A DNA stretch of 64,000 nucleotides, taken from NCBI RefSeq assembly GCF_029714325.1, contig NZ_CP121666.1:3534001-3598000 (forward strand), read 5' to 3'. A program made the translations under genes and the position numbers. Positions 35,285-43,726 of this stretch are shown here, piece by piece (within the stretch, counting starts at the first letter, position 1; each line of letters opens with the position of its first letter). This stretch comes from Bradyrhizobium sp. CB1717 (GTDB taxonomy: Bacteria > Pseudomonadota > Alphaproteobacteria > Rhizobiales > Xanthobacteraceae). Below the pieces are notes generated by a model, which searched no databases, was not told the origin of the DNA, and saw nothing but the letters and a program-made list of their open reading frames with translations.

Positions 35285-36673
35285 CTATCGGGCGGGTTCG
35301 ATGGCAATGCTCGCGAGCGGCAAGCCTGTCGTCGCGCAGTGCGCGCGTGTTGCGGTGAATTGCGACGGGCTTGCACGGTCATGCGTTGCGATCCGCTGCA
35401 GCAGCGTCCTGACGAAGACCGGCTCGATCCGCTTGTCGCGCCGGGCGGGGTTGAATCGGCTGCGCAGCCGTTCGGTGACGGCCGATCCGAGCACGGCGCT
35501 GGCTGCGCCCTTGACGATCTGGCCGATGCTCGGCTTGTCGCGCGTGCCCTTCACGGTCGCAAGCAGCGAGAGGTAAGGCCGGCGCGAACTGCCTGCAGCA
35601 GTCAGGACATCGGCGACCCGCTCGGCGGCTTGTCCATCGTTGAGATGGAAGAAGGCCTCGATATCGGCGGCATGAACACGCGCGAAATCGAAGGTCTCGG
35701 TCTCGCGCTCGATGTGGTCGATCGCGCCAAGCAATTCGTCGAACGAAGCGACCGCGCGGCTCACGCGCGCGGGCAGCGCGGCGTGACCGGCGGTGACCTG
35801 TGTGTTCAGATATTCGAGCTGCAGCGGCAGTTTTCCGAGCAGCACGGATTCGACGGCGGTGCCGCAGTTGAGATGCACGACCGCGGCCGCGTTGCGGATG
35901 CGGTCGAGCACGCTGCCGGTGCCGTCGATCAGGACGTTGGAATGGCGCGCGAGCGCGTTGCGATAGACGTCCTCGCTCTCGAAGGGATGCGGCCGCACGA
36001 GAATGGTGCGGTCGGGCCGCGCGGCGGCGAGCCGGTCGATCTCGGCGAGGTAGTTCGCGAAGACCTGCTTCAGGTCCGCGATGAAGCGGTCGACATAGGC
36101 ACCGTCCCAGCCGGCCCGCACCATCGCCTCGCGCTCGCCGCCCGGCTTGCCGGTAAAGCGCGAATTGACCAGCGGGAAATTGGCGTTGACGAGCAGATAG
36201 CCGCGCGGCTCGCCGTCAAGCAGCGCGCGCCAGCGGGGCGCTGCGAAGTCGAAGCGCGGGCATCCGCTGAGGTGAAGCTGCTCCGGCTTCATGGTTCCCG
36301 CCGCCAGGAAGGCATCGTGGAGCCGGCTGCCCCAGAAGAAATAGCCCGAGAGGATGTCGGCGTAGCCACTGCCCTTGACGTGCGCGGCCATCGCCGGCGG
36401 CGAGTTACCGCCCTTCTCGGCGAGCACGCCGCCTTCGGTGTCGAGCACGTAAAGCGCAAGGCCAGCCTTGGCGAAGCTACGCATCAGGTCGAGATTGACC
36501 GGGCGCGCATAGTTGACGACCAGCGCGTCGAGCCCGAGCCGTGGCACGTCGACGGCCTGCTCGTACATCGGCACCAGTACGACCGAGACGCCGCGCCGCG
36601 CGAGTTGATAGCCGAGCATGACTGCACCCGGCAGGTCACGCTTGGGGTGATCGACCACCAGGCCTATGCGCAC
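35285..36673 (-). CDS. Surface carbohydrate biosynthesis protein
   Basis: A 462-residue soluble protein. The N-terminus MRIGLVVDHPKRDLPGAVMLGYQLARRG, the DTEGG motif (LYVLDTEGGVLAEKG), FFWGSRLHDAFLAAG, LHLSGCPRFDFAAP, RPHPFESEDVYRNAL and HLNCGTAVESVLLGKLPLQLEYLN match a family annotated as surface carbohydrate biosynthesis proteins, likely GT-B related to capsule and CDP-glycerol-type transferases. The reaction is not established. It is a close partner of the downstream Capsule_synth gene. Confidence 0.72.
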   Translation of the reverse strand: MRIGLVVDHPKRDLPGAVMLGYQLARRGVSVVLVPMYEQAVDVPRLGLDALVVNYARPVNLDLMRSFAKAGLALYVLDTEGGVLAEKGGNSPPAMAAHVKGSGYADILSGYFFWGSRLHDAFLAAGTMKPEQLHLSGCPRFDFAAPRWRALLDGEPRGYLLVNANFPLVNSRFTGKPGGEREAMVRAGWDGAYVDRFIADLKQVFANYLAEIDRLAAARPDRTILVRPHPFESEDVYRNALARHSNVLIDGTGSVLDRIRNAAAVVHLNCGTAVESVLLGKLPLQLEYLNTQVTAGHAALPARVSRAVASFDELLGAIDHIERETETFDFARVHAADIEAFFHLNDGQAAERVADVLTAAGSSRRPYLSLLATVKGTRDKPSIGQIVKGAASAVLGSAVTERLRSRFNPARRDKRIEPVFVRTLLQRIATHDRASPSQFTATRAHCATTGLPLASIAIEPAR

Positions 36674-36742
36674 CGTTTACGTCTCCTCGTGTCGACCAAG
36701 GCGGTCATCGATCTCCCGAACATGTCGGTGCAGGTTAACAAG

Positions 36743-38257
36743 CTAGGTCGACGCCCAGCCGAAGCGATGGCCCAGTTCCGCGAAGATCGCCCGCTGGCGG
36801 TCTTCCAGAACGAGAAAATACTGAATGGCCCAGCTCGCCATGCAGAACGAGGCGATCGCAAGCCCGAGTCCCCAGAAGCTGTCGATTGCCAAATGGTCTG
36901 CAAGCTCGAGCAGCAGCAGGCCCAAGACCACGAGAATGACGGCCTGGGCGAGAAGTGCTCTAAGGAGGCGGTAGGAGTCAAGCTGCAACCCGCGGCTCAC
37001 GGCCGCGATCTGCAACGGCAGAATGACGGCGTTCCCAACTACCTGGCCGAGGATCAGCGCTCGTTCGTCGAACAGGTGCAGCGTCGCAACCGCCACTGCG
37101 GCCCACACCGCCAATTGATAGATCATGAGCCGGTTCAGGCGCGACTGCACGTCCGTGCGGGTCAGGAACATGACGTTGCCGAAGGCGAGGTACTGAGCGC
37201 AGATCGGAACCACGAAGCTCAGGCCCATCCAGAACGCGTAGGGAGCCATCTGCGGTCCAATCCATGCCTGCATGATCTCGCGCGACAGCATGGCGGCCGC
37301 CATCAGCGGCGGTACCGTGAACATGGGCAGGATGATGAGGCCGAATTCACCGAGGCGCTGGAACGCTGCAGCATTGCCGCGTTCGTCCAGGCGGCTTGCC
37401 ACCGGCAGCAAGGCGGACGTCAGGAGACCGACGACGACCTTTGACACCCGGGGCAGCCGGACCAGCGTATCGTACACGCCGACACCCTTGGGCCCGAACA
37501 AGAGGCCGACCAGGAAAGGCTGAATCGGCAGCGCCAAGCCGCCCGTCAGCTTGCCCTGGGCGAACAGCGCGCAGCGGTGGATCAGCTCGCGCCGGATCGG
37601 CGCGTCCCACATCGCGAGCCTGACCTTGCGCACGACCGCGACGAAGGCCGCGGTGAACACCAGGCATGCGCGCATCAAGGTGCTCGCGAGATAGATATAG
37701 GCCACCAGCTCGAACGAGGCTGCGGAGTTGGCCGCCCAGATCGTACAGGCAACATAGACGATCGTGGAGGTCACCTCGGCCAGCCGCAGGACATTGTAGC
37801 GCTCAAAGCCCTTGACGATGCCTTCCCAGACGAGCGCGGGGATCAGCACCAGGTTGGCAAGCGCGGTGTAGCGCAAGATTTGCGAAAACCTGTCGGCGTG
37901 CGAGCTATCGACGCGGAGCGCGATGGTCAGATAGGGCGCGCTGATCCAGATCGTGACTGCGAGCAGCCCTGCGAGAACAGCGGCCATCACGGTGAGAAGC
38001 GCGAGTTGCTGGCCCGCAACGCGCCAATTGCGATGCTCGCGCGCGCGTGCGACCGCTTGCGTCGTGACTTCGGAGAGGCCGAGGTCGAGCAGCCCCATCA
38101 TGCCGCTCGGCAGCAGGATGCGGGCCAGCACGATGAGGCCGAATTCGGTTACGCCCCAGGTTCGGATGATGACCGGAATGACAATCAGGCCGAGCACGGC
38201 CGCTATTCCGAACGCCGCGCTGGAAATCACCGTGTTCCGGATCAACTGTTTCAACAT
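36743..38257 (-). CDS. Oligosaccharide flippase (Wzx-like, MOP superfamily), second copy
   Basis: 504 residues with about fourteen hydrophobic helices: LIRNTVISSAAFGIAAVLGLIVIPVIIRTWGVTEFGLIVLARIL at the N-terminus, IQPFLVGLLFGPKGVGVYDTLVRLPR mid-protein, typical of the polysaccharide-synthesis flippases. It lies 13 bases after the ptmA-like SDR gene, so it may move the repeat unit containing the legionaminate-type sugar. Not closely alike by eye to the flippase at 23.2 kb. Confidence 0.82.
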   Translation of the reverse strand: MLKQLIRNTVISSAAFGIAAVLGLIVIPVIIRTWGVTEFGLIVLARILLPSGMMGLLDLGLSEVTTQAVARAREHRNWRVAGQQLALLTVMAAVLAGLLAVTIWISAPYLTIALRVDSSHADRFSQILRYTALANLVLIPALVWEGIVKGFERYNVLRLAEVTSTIVYVACTIWAANSAASFELVAYIYLASTLMRACLVFTAAFVAVVRKVRLAMWDAPIRRELIHRCALFAQGKLTGGLALPIQPFLVGLLFGPKGVGVYDTLVRLPRVSKVVVGLLTSALLPVASRLDERGNAAAFQRLGEFGLIILPMFTVPPLMAAAMLSREIMQAWIGPQMAPYAFWMGLSFVVPICAQYLAFGNVMFLTRTDVQSRLNRLMIYQLAVWAAVAVATLHLFDERALILGQVVGNAVILPLQIAAVSRGLQLDSYRLLRALLAQAVILVVLGLLLLELADHLAIDSFWGLGLAIASFCMASWAIQYFLVLEDRQRAIFAELGHRFGWAST

Positions 38258-38270
38258 GGCATGGCCCGGC

Positions 38271-39092
38271 TCACCACGCGCTCAGCCCGCCATCGACCGC
38301 GATGTTCTGGCCGGTCACGTAGGACGCCGCGTCGGACACCAGGAACAGCATCGCGCCCACCATCTCGTCGGCACGGGCCATGCGGCCGAGCGGTATGCGG
38401 GCGCCGTAGCGCTGCTTGAAGGTCTCGTTCTGCCCGCTCTCGACGCCGCCCGGCGTCAGCGTGTTGACGCGAACGCCCTTCGCCGCCCAGTAGGTCGCGA
38501 GGTGTTTTGTAAGGCCGATGACACCGGCTTTGGACGCCGTGTAGACCGCAGGCGTGTTGATGGCGCGGCCAAGATATTCGGAGCCTTCGTAGATGCGCTG
38601 GTCCGGGGCCATCAGTCCGTAGATCGAAGCGGTCTGCACGATGGCGCCATAGCCGCGCTCGGCCATCCGGCCGCCGAACACCTGGGCGACGTTGAACATG
38701 CCGTCGAGATTGACCGCCATGATCTCCCGCCAGGTGTCCTGCGAGAATGTCTCGACGGGTGCAAAAAAAGCGTCGAGGTCGCGCGCCTTGCTCGCGGCGT
38801 TGTTGAGCAGGATCGAAACGGGTCCGAGGTCGGCTTCGAGCGCCTCCGCCGTGGCGCGCACGGCGTCGGGCCGGGTGATGTCGCAGCCATAGCCTTTGGC
38901 GCGGATGGAGTGGCGCGAGGCGAGGTCGGCGGCCGCCGCATCGGTCGCGGCCGGGTCGAGATCCACGATCGCGATATTGGCGCCGAACTCGGCAAGGCCC
39001 TCGGCGAAGCGACGCCCGAGAATGCCGCATCCGCCGGTCACCACGGCCGTGCGGCCGGTCAGATCGAACAGAGCCTTGAAGCTCGTGGTCAT
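38271..39092 (-). CDS. PtmA-like short-chain dehydrogenase of the legionaminate locus
   Basis: Classical SDR, 273 residues: cofactor loop TGGCGILG near residues 19-26, NNAA at 97-100, S156, catalytic Y184 and K188 (PAVYTASKAG), then LATYWAAKGVRVNTLTPGGV and a C-terminal YVTGQNIAVDGG. Its place after the CMP-sugar synthetase and Gfo/Idh genes mirrors Campylobacter ptmA, proposed to act early in GDP-linked legionaminate precursor formation. It shares the APDQR-IY and LATYW-A--GVRVN blocks with the SDR at 59858-60697, so the two form one subfamily. Confidence 0.78.
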   Translation of the reverse strand: MTTSFKALFDLTGRTAVVTGGCGILGRRFAEGLAEFGANIAIVDLDPAATDAAAADLASRHSIRAKGYGCDITRPDAVRATAEALEADLGPVSILLNNAASKARDLDAFFAPVETFSQDTWREIMAVNLDGMFNVAQVFGGRMAERGYGAIVQTASIYGLMAPDQRIYEGSEYLGRAINTPAVYTASKAGVIGLTKHLATYWAAKGVRVNTLTPGGVESGQNETFKQRYGARIPLGRMARADEMVGAMLFLVSDAASYVTGQNIAVDGGLSAW

Positions 39093-39105
39093 CGCTAAAG
39101 CCCCC

Positions 39106-39807
39106 TCAGGCGTTCAGTCGTTGGCGCAGCAGCAGTTCCACCAACGCGAAATCGAGATCGGAGTCGATGTCGATCGAGCGTTCTTCCGGCATCTCGAACA
39201 GCCGTGTGTCCGGATAGAAGACCGCGGGCTGCTCCAGGAACGGCGCGACGCGCCAGACATAGATCGACGCGTTCATGTCGAAGCAGCGCGGCGCATCCTG
39301 CCGTCGCGTGATCGGCGGATTGGCGGATTTGGAGAGGCCGACGCTGCCGTCGGTGCGCTGCTCGACCAGGTTGAAATAGGGCGAGCGGCGTGCCGGCGCC
39401 CCGGTAATCACGTTGCGGGCGCCGCTCTCGCGCAGCAGCGCCACCGCGCCGGTGATGTCGGAGGCGAGCCGGAGCGGAGAGGTGACATCGAGATCGACGA
39501 AGATCTCCGGTGTCGTGCCGGTTTGCGCGACGGCCTGCTCGAGGCAATGGCGGATCGCGGGCAGTTTCGGCGCGGTATCGGTCGCCATCTCGTCGGGGCG
39601 CTTGACCCCGATATCGGCGCCGGCTTTCAGCGCCGCTTCGAGCAGCGCGTCCGAATCGCTGCTGAACGCGATCGCATCGAACAGGCCCGTCTCGCGCGCC
39701 TGCGCGATGCTCCAGGCGAGCACGGGCTTGCCGAGGAGATCGCGCGCATTCTTGCCGACGACCCCCTTCGAGCCGCCTCGCGCGCAGATGGTGCAGACGA
39801 GGCTCAT
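39106..39807 (-). CDS. legF: CMP-legionaminate/N-acylneuraminate cytidylyltransferase (LegF/PtmB-like)
   Basis: A 233-residue CTP:nonulosonate cytidylyltransferase. The N-terminal CTP loop TICARGGSKGVVGKNARDLLGKP is canonical (R and K of ARGGSKG), followed by AFSSDSDALLEAA, KRPDEMATDTAPK, the DLDVTSPLR region and the C-terminal DIDSDLDFALVELLL that carries metal ligands. It activates the nonulosonate product of LegI. Its stop lies 13 bases before the SDR; its start overlaps the Gfo/Idh stop. Position between Gfo/Idh and SDR favours CMP-legionaminate over sialate. Confidence 0.85.
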   Translation of the reverse strand: MSLVCTICARGGSKGVVGKNARDLLGKPVLAWSIAQARETGLFDAIAFSSDSDALLEAALKAGADIGVKRPDEMATDTAPKLPAIRHCLEQAVAQTGTTPEIFVDLDVTSPLRLASDITGAVALLRESGARNVITGAPARRSPYFNLVEQRTDGSVGLSKSANPPITRRQDAPRCFDMNASIYVWRVAPFLEQPAVFYPDTRLFEMPEERSIDIDSDLDFALVELLLRQRLNA

Positions 39808-40712
39808 GGCGATACCCAGGTCTTGCTGCGCAGCGCGCGCTCGCTGGCGTCGATCAAATGCACGACGCCGAGTGCCTCGGGCAGGGAGCAGGCCGGGCGC
39901 GCGCCCCGCATCGCCGCGACGTGCATGTCGCGGTAGCTCTGGTCGCGCTCGCTGGCGATGTCCGTTGCCTTGCCGTTGACGATCAGGCGGCTGCCGACGA
40001 GATCGGCCTCGATGGTGTCATCGTCGACATTGACGCGGATGCGGCGGATGCCCTGGCGGTCGAGATAATCCATGTGGACATGCACCGACGGCGCGCGCTG
40101 CATGTCGAGCAGCAGGTCGAGATGGTCATCGACGTCGATGTCGCGCGCGCCGGACGCGCCGCCGAGCGCTGCGACGCGGTGCCATGGCCCGAACAGCCAC
40201 AGCAGATAATCCAGCTCGTGGCTGAGATCCCTGAGGACGCCGCCGCCGGCGTCCGTTGTCGCAGATGCGGTGGTGCGATGGTCGCGGCCGGGCCGCCAGT
40301 CCCTGATGTCCTGCCCGACATAGGCGGCGACCGTGATCGCCTCGCGCCCGCGCAGTTGCTCGACCAGGGCCGTCATGACCGGATGGAAGCGCAGATTGTA
40401 TCCGACGCAGACATGGGCGAACGGATATTTCGGCGGCGGCGACGCCGTCGCGAACAACGGCTTCTCGACCAGGACCGCGCCGCGGAAGCCGGCCTGCGCG
40501 AGCCCCTGCAGGTCGTCGGCATGGCGTGCGGTTTCGGTGGCAATCACCGCGTAATCCGGATGCGCGCCGGCGACGGCCTCTCCGATCGACGCATAGTCGC
40601 CGCCCTCTCGGCGGCTCACCGTCGCGACCTCGAGGCCGAGCTCGCGCAGGATCCGGGCATGCCTTGTGCCGATCGAGCCGAGGCCGATCACGACGGCTTT
40701 TGTCGAGGTCAC
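39804..40712 (-). CDS. Gfo/Idh/MocA-family oxidoreductase, PtmF-like
   Basis: 302 residues with an N-terminal NAD(P) fold (VVIGLGSIGTRHARILRELG), the family signature EKPL (VLVEKPLFA), and a C-terminal domain (GGGVLRDLSHELDYLLWLFG) carrying the conserved acidic-histidine pair. In Campylobacter the equivalent gene ptmF lies between ptmE and ptmB, as here. It probably works on a hexose phosphate or GDP-sugar early in the pathway, but the exact reaction is not certain. It overlaps both neighbours by four bases. Confidence 0.8.
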   Translation of the reverse strand: MTSTKAVVIGLGSIGTRHARILRELGLEVATVSRREGGDYASIGEAVAGAHPDYAVIATETARHADDLQGLAQAGFRGAVLVEKPLFATASPPPKYPFAHVCVGYNLRFHPVMTALVEQLRGREAITVAAYVGQDIRDWRPGRDHRTTASATTDAGGGVLRDLSHELDYLLWLFGPWHRVAALGGASGARDIDVDDHLDLLLDMQRAPSVHVHMDYLDRQGIRRIRVNVDDDTIEADLVGSRLIVNGKATDIASERDQSYRDMHVAAMRGARPACSLPEALGVVHLIDASERALRSKTWVSP

Positions 40713-41758
40713 GGGAAGACCTCATGAAACTCCGCGTGGGCCTGCTCGAAATCCTCCAGGCGGCCGATGTCGAGCCAGTATTCGCGGATCGGATAGACCG
40801 CGACACGTCCCTCGCCGGCGATCACGCGCTCCAGCACGGTCGGCATATCGATCCTGACGCCGGGCGCGACATGGCGGAAGACGGAGCTTCCAATCACATA
40901 GATGCCGGCGCTGACGAACCAGCTTTCGGTCGGCTTCTCGCGAATGGTCTGGAGGAAGCCTTCCGACGTGGAAACCACGCCATAGGGGACGTGCACCTTG
41001 TGCTCGCGGACGGCCATCGTCGCTTCCGCCGGCGTTCCGTTGTGGAAGTCGAGAAGCGCGCCGTAGTTGATCGTGGTGAGGATGTCGCCGTTGGTGACGA
41101 TCATCGGCAGATCCGGCGGCGTCGGAAACAGCCCGAGCGCACCGGCGGTGCCCAGGCGTTCGGTCTCGTGCACGTACTGGATATTGGCGCCGAAGGCGGC
41201 GCCGTCGCCGAAGTGACCCTTGATCGTCTCGGCCTTGTAGTTGACCGAGATGTAGATATTGGAAAAACCCTGTTGCACCACGTTGCGGACGATCGTCTCG
41301 AGCAGGGGCTTGCCGCCGACATTGAGCATGGGCTTGGGCACGTCGCGCGTCAGCGCCCCCAGGCGCTCGCCGAGCCCGCCCGCCATGATCAGGACCGGAT
41401 TGGCATAATGGCGCGGCTCGAGCAGCTCGTCGAGCGTCTCGACCACGACCAGATGGCCGCCTTCGTCGACAAGCGGGAGCTGCTTGATCGACTTGTGCCG
41501 CATCAGATGCAGGCGGTCGTCGCGGGACAGCGTCGCCGGAGCCGACACCGGCGCGCGGTTCATGATGTCGGTGGCAAGCCCGGTGAGCGGGATCCCTCGC
41601 AGCAGCCCGCGCCTGACGTCGCCGTCGGTGACCACGCCGAGCAGGCGGTTCTGGTCGTCGAGCACGAGCGCAATCTGGATGCTTCCGCTCTCGATCGCGG
41701 CAATGGCCTCGCCCACGGTCGCCTGCGTTCCAACGACGGCCTTACGCCAGGATTTCAT
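40709..41758 (-). CDS. ptmE: CBS-domain sugar-1-phosphate guanylyltransferase, PtmE-like
   Basis: A 349-residue fusion of two CBS domains (residues of about 10-115: VLDDQNRLLGVVTDGDVRRG, LPLVDEGGHLVVVETLDE) with a nucleotidyltransferase (MAGGLGERLGALTRDVPKPML from residue 126; K142; VTNGDIL; YWLDIGRLEDFEQA). This architecture is that of PtmE, the glucosamine-1-phosphate guanylyltransferase that starts the GDP-linked route to legionaminic acid in Campylobacter. The CBS part may sense a nucleotide. First gene of the E-F-B-A-like operon and divergent from legH. Confidence 0.83.
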   Translation of the reverse strand: MKSWRKAVVGTQATVGEAIAAIESGSIQIALVLDDQNRLLGVVTDGDVRRGLLRGIPLTGLATDIMNRAPVSAPATLSRDDRLHLMRHKSIKQLPLVDEGGHLVVVETLDELLEPRHYANPVLIMAGGLGERLGALTRDVPKPMLNVGGKPLLETIVRNVVQQGFSNIYISVNYKAETIKGHFGDGAAFGANIQYVHETERLGTAGALGLFPTPPDLPMIVTNGDILTTINYGALLDFHNGTPAEATMAVREHKVHVPYGVVSTSEGFLQTIREKPTESWFVSAGIYVIGSSVFRHVAPGVRIDMPTVLERVIAGEGRVAVYPIREYWLDIGRLEDFEQAHAEFHEVFP

Positions 41759-41957
41759 GGCAATTCTGCCTCGTATACGCCAGATATTGGGGGCCGCCCG
41801 CGGCTGAGCCTGCTATATCGCGGCTGTGGGAGGCGGCGTCAACCCCGCCAGGCTGCCCTGCGTTGTCCTTGTTAAATCTAGCGTTTTCAGGCCCGGTCCG
41901 GCGGTTTGAAGTGCCGCGCCCCCGTCGCTAAGATCGGTGCGGCTCAAGGGAATCGCG

Positions 41958-42569
41958 ATGGACGATCTGATCATCATTGGCGGCGGCGAACATGCCTTCA
42001 TGGTCTATGAGGCGGCGCTGCTGTCGGGCCAGTTCAACGTCGTCGGTTTCCTCGATCGCCAGCCGGGAACGCTGGGGGATGCGCGCTACCTCGGAACCGA
42101 TGATGTTGCGCCGAACTATCCGGATGCCGCCTTCGTGGTCGGGATCGGAACGATGCAGGCGGGGCCCGCGCGCCGCCAGATGATCGGCCGGCTGCAGCTC
42201 AAGCGCTGGGCGTCGGTGATTCATCCGCGTGCGTTCGTCTCGCCATCGGCGACGATCGGAGCTGGCAGCGTCATCATGCCGGGCGCGATCGTCAATGCGC
42301 GAAGCATGATCGGCCATCACTGCATCATCAATTCGGCCGCAGTCGTCGAGCACGACGTGCGCGTCGGGCACTACACGCATCTTTCTCCGGGAACGGTGGT
42401 CGGCGGCGGCGCAGAGATCGGGGACAACTGCTTTGTCGGTCTCGGCAGCCGCGTCCGCGATCACGTCTCCATCGGCAACGATACGCTAGTGGCGATGGGC
42501 TCGGTCGTCACGGGCTCATGGCCGCCCGGGTCCGTCCTGCGCGGGGTTCCCGCAAAGCCTCGCCGCTAG
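41958..42569 (+). CDS. NeuD/LegH-like sugar N-acetyltransferase (hexapeptide family)
   Basis: 203 residues: an N-terminal PglD-type Rossmann-like domain ([32 protein letters not shown]) and a left-handed helix with the PglD/NeuD catalytic histidine context ([43 protein letters not shown]). LegH acetylates the 4-amino group made by LegC, so this fills the acetyltransferase step of the pathway. It alone is on the plus strand within a block of leftward genes. ATG at 41958 is favoured by AAGGG seven bases upstream; a GTG at 41937 is also open. Confidence 0.82.
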   Translation: MDDLIIIGGGEHAFMVYEAALLSGQFNVVGFLDRQPGTLGDARYLGTDDVAPNYPDAAFVVGIGTMQAGPARRQMIGRLQLKRWASVIHPRAFVSPSATIGAGSVIMPGAIVNARSMIGHHCIINSAAVVEHDVRVGHYTHLSPGTVVGGGAEIGDNCFVGLGSRVRDHVSIGNDTLVAMGSVVTGSWPPGSVLRGVPAKPRR

Positions 42570-42617
42570 AGCGTGATCCGGAAAAGTGCGCAGCGGTTTT
42601 CCGAAAAGATCATGCTC
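42569..42617. repeat. Nested palindromic intergenic repeat (REP-like)
   Basis: GAGCGTGATC (42569-42578) pairs with GATCATGCTC (42608-42617) apart from one wobble, and inside it CGGAAAA (42579-42585) pairs with TTTTCCG (42597-42603). From memory, this nested hairpin type is common between genes of Bradyrhizobium and related genera. It begins at the legH stop codon. Confidence 0.75.
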
Positions 42618-42629
42618 AAACAAACAGCC

Positions 42630-42658
42630 TAAAGCGCGATGCACCCCATCGCGCTTTA
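42630..42658. terminator. Bidirectional hairpin between legH and legI
   Basis: A perfect 12-bp stem, TAAAGCGCGATG (42630-42641) and CATCGCGCTTTA (42647-42658), with a 5-base loop. It sits between convergent genes and includes the legI stop codon. A/T-rich stem ends replace a T tract. Confidence 0.6.
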
Positions 42659-43726
42659 GACTGGATCGTCGGGTTCGAGCGCCCGCGGCGCCGCCGTTCC
42701 GATCAGGGACCAATAGTCGATCGGCGGCCGCCCCGCGCCCGGCCGCTTGGCGGTGATGTCGGCCGGACCGATGATCTCGCCCGCCTTCAGCGCGCGCGCT
42801 GCCACGATGCTCTTGCGCGCCACCGGCACGTTTCTGACCTCGGAGTCCTTCGGCGCCTTCACGCCATCGCCGAGCGCGGCTTCGACGTTGCGGATGGCGC
42901 GGACCATCCGCTTGAAATCGTCGGGTTCGAGCGAGGCCGCGTGGTCGGGACCGGTCGCCTTGCGATCCAGCGTCAGGTGCTTCTCGACGATGGTGGCGCC
43001 GAGCGCGACCGAGGCGACCGAAACCTCGAAACCGTCGGTGTGATCGGAGTAGCCGACGGGAAGCTGGAATGCGGATCGCATCGTCGCCATTGCGGCGAGG
43101 TTCACATCCGTGATGGGGCAGGGATATTCGGTCGTACAATGGAGCAGGCTGACATGCCGCGCCAGCGCAGCGCGCGCCGCCGGATCGCGCCATGCCGCGC
43201 GGAACGAGGCGATACCGGCGGGATCGTTACGCTGTGCATAGCCATGCGCCAACACGCCCAGCGCTTCCTCGACTTCGCTGAGCGTCGCCATGCCCGTCGA
43301 CAGGATCAGCGTCGCGCCGGCCCGCGCTGCCGCATGCAGCAGCGGTGCATTGGTGAGATCGCCCGATCCGATCTTGATGCGCGGCAGCTTCAGCGACAGC
43401 AGGAAGCCGAGGGAGGCGTCGTCGAACGGCGTCGACAGGAATTCGATGCCGCGTTCGGCAGCGCGCGCGATCAGCGTGTGGTGAGCGGCCTGCGGCAGTT
43501 CCAGCCGCTCCAGCATGGCGAGCTGGCTCTCGGCGGCGTCCGTGGTGCGCTGCTGATAGTCGGCCTTCTTCGCCGCTCCGCCCGCCAGCGCCTTGGCATT
43601 GAAGGTCTGGAACTTGACGATGTCGGCACCGGCGTCGGCTGCCGCATCGACCAGGGCCAGTGCCTTGTCCAGGCTGCCGTCGTGATTGACGCCGGCTTCC
43701 GCGATGATCAGCGTGTGCGTCATCAT
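42656..43726 (-). CDS. legI: Legionaminic acid synthase (NeuB family, LegI)
   Basis: Condenses phosphoenolpyruvate with the 2,4-diacetamido-tetradeoxy-mannose made by LegG. The 356 residues contain the NeuB TIM barrel (IIAEAGVNHDGSLDKALALVDAAADAGADIVKFQTF, FLSTPFDDASLGFL, KIGSGDLTNAPLL, LHCTTEYPCP, GYSDHTDG, EKHLTLDRKATGPDHAASL) and a C-terminal antifreeze-like SAF domain from about residue 293 (VARKSIVAARALKAGEIIGPADI). LegI rather than NeuB or PseI is inferred from the neighbouring LegB, LegC and LegG genes. Its start overlaps the legG stop. Confidence 0.9.
   Translation of the reverse strand: MMTHTLIIAEAGVNHDGSLDKALALVDAAADAGADIVKFQTFNAKALAGGAAKKADYQQRTTDAAESQLAMLERLELPQAAHHTLIARAAERGIEFLSTPFDDASLGFLLSLKLPRIKIGSGDLTNAPLLHAAARAGATLILSTGMATLSEVEEALGVLAHGYAQRNDPAGIASFRAAWRDPAARAALARHVSLLHCTTEYPCPITDVNLAAMATMRSAFQLPVGYSDHTDGFEVSVASVALGATIVEKHLTLDRKATGPDHAASLEPDDFKRMVRAIRNVEAALGDGVKAPKDSEVRNVPVARKSIVAARALKAGEIIGPADITAKRPGAGRPPIDYWSLIGTAAPRALEPDDPV

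Noticed and set aside
34901..37444. 847-codon plus-strand frame over three leftward genes
   Set aside because: It spans several good minus-strand genes, including the spacers between them, and has no recognisable domain.
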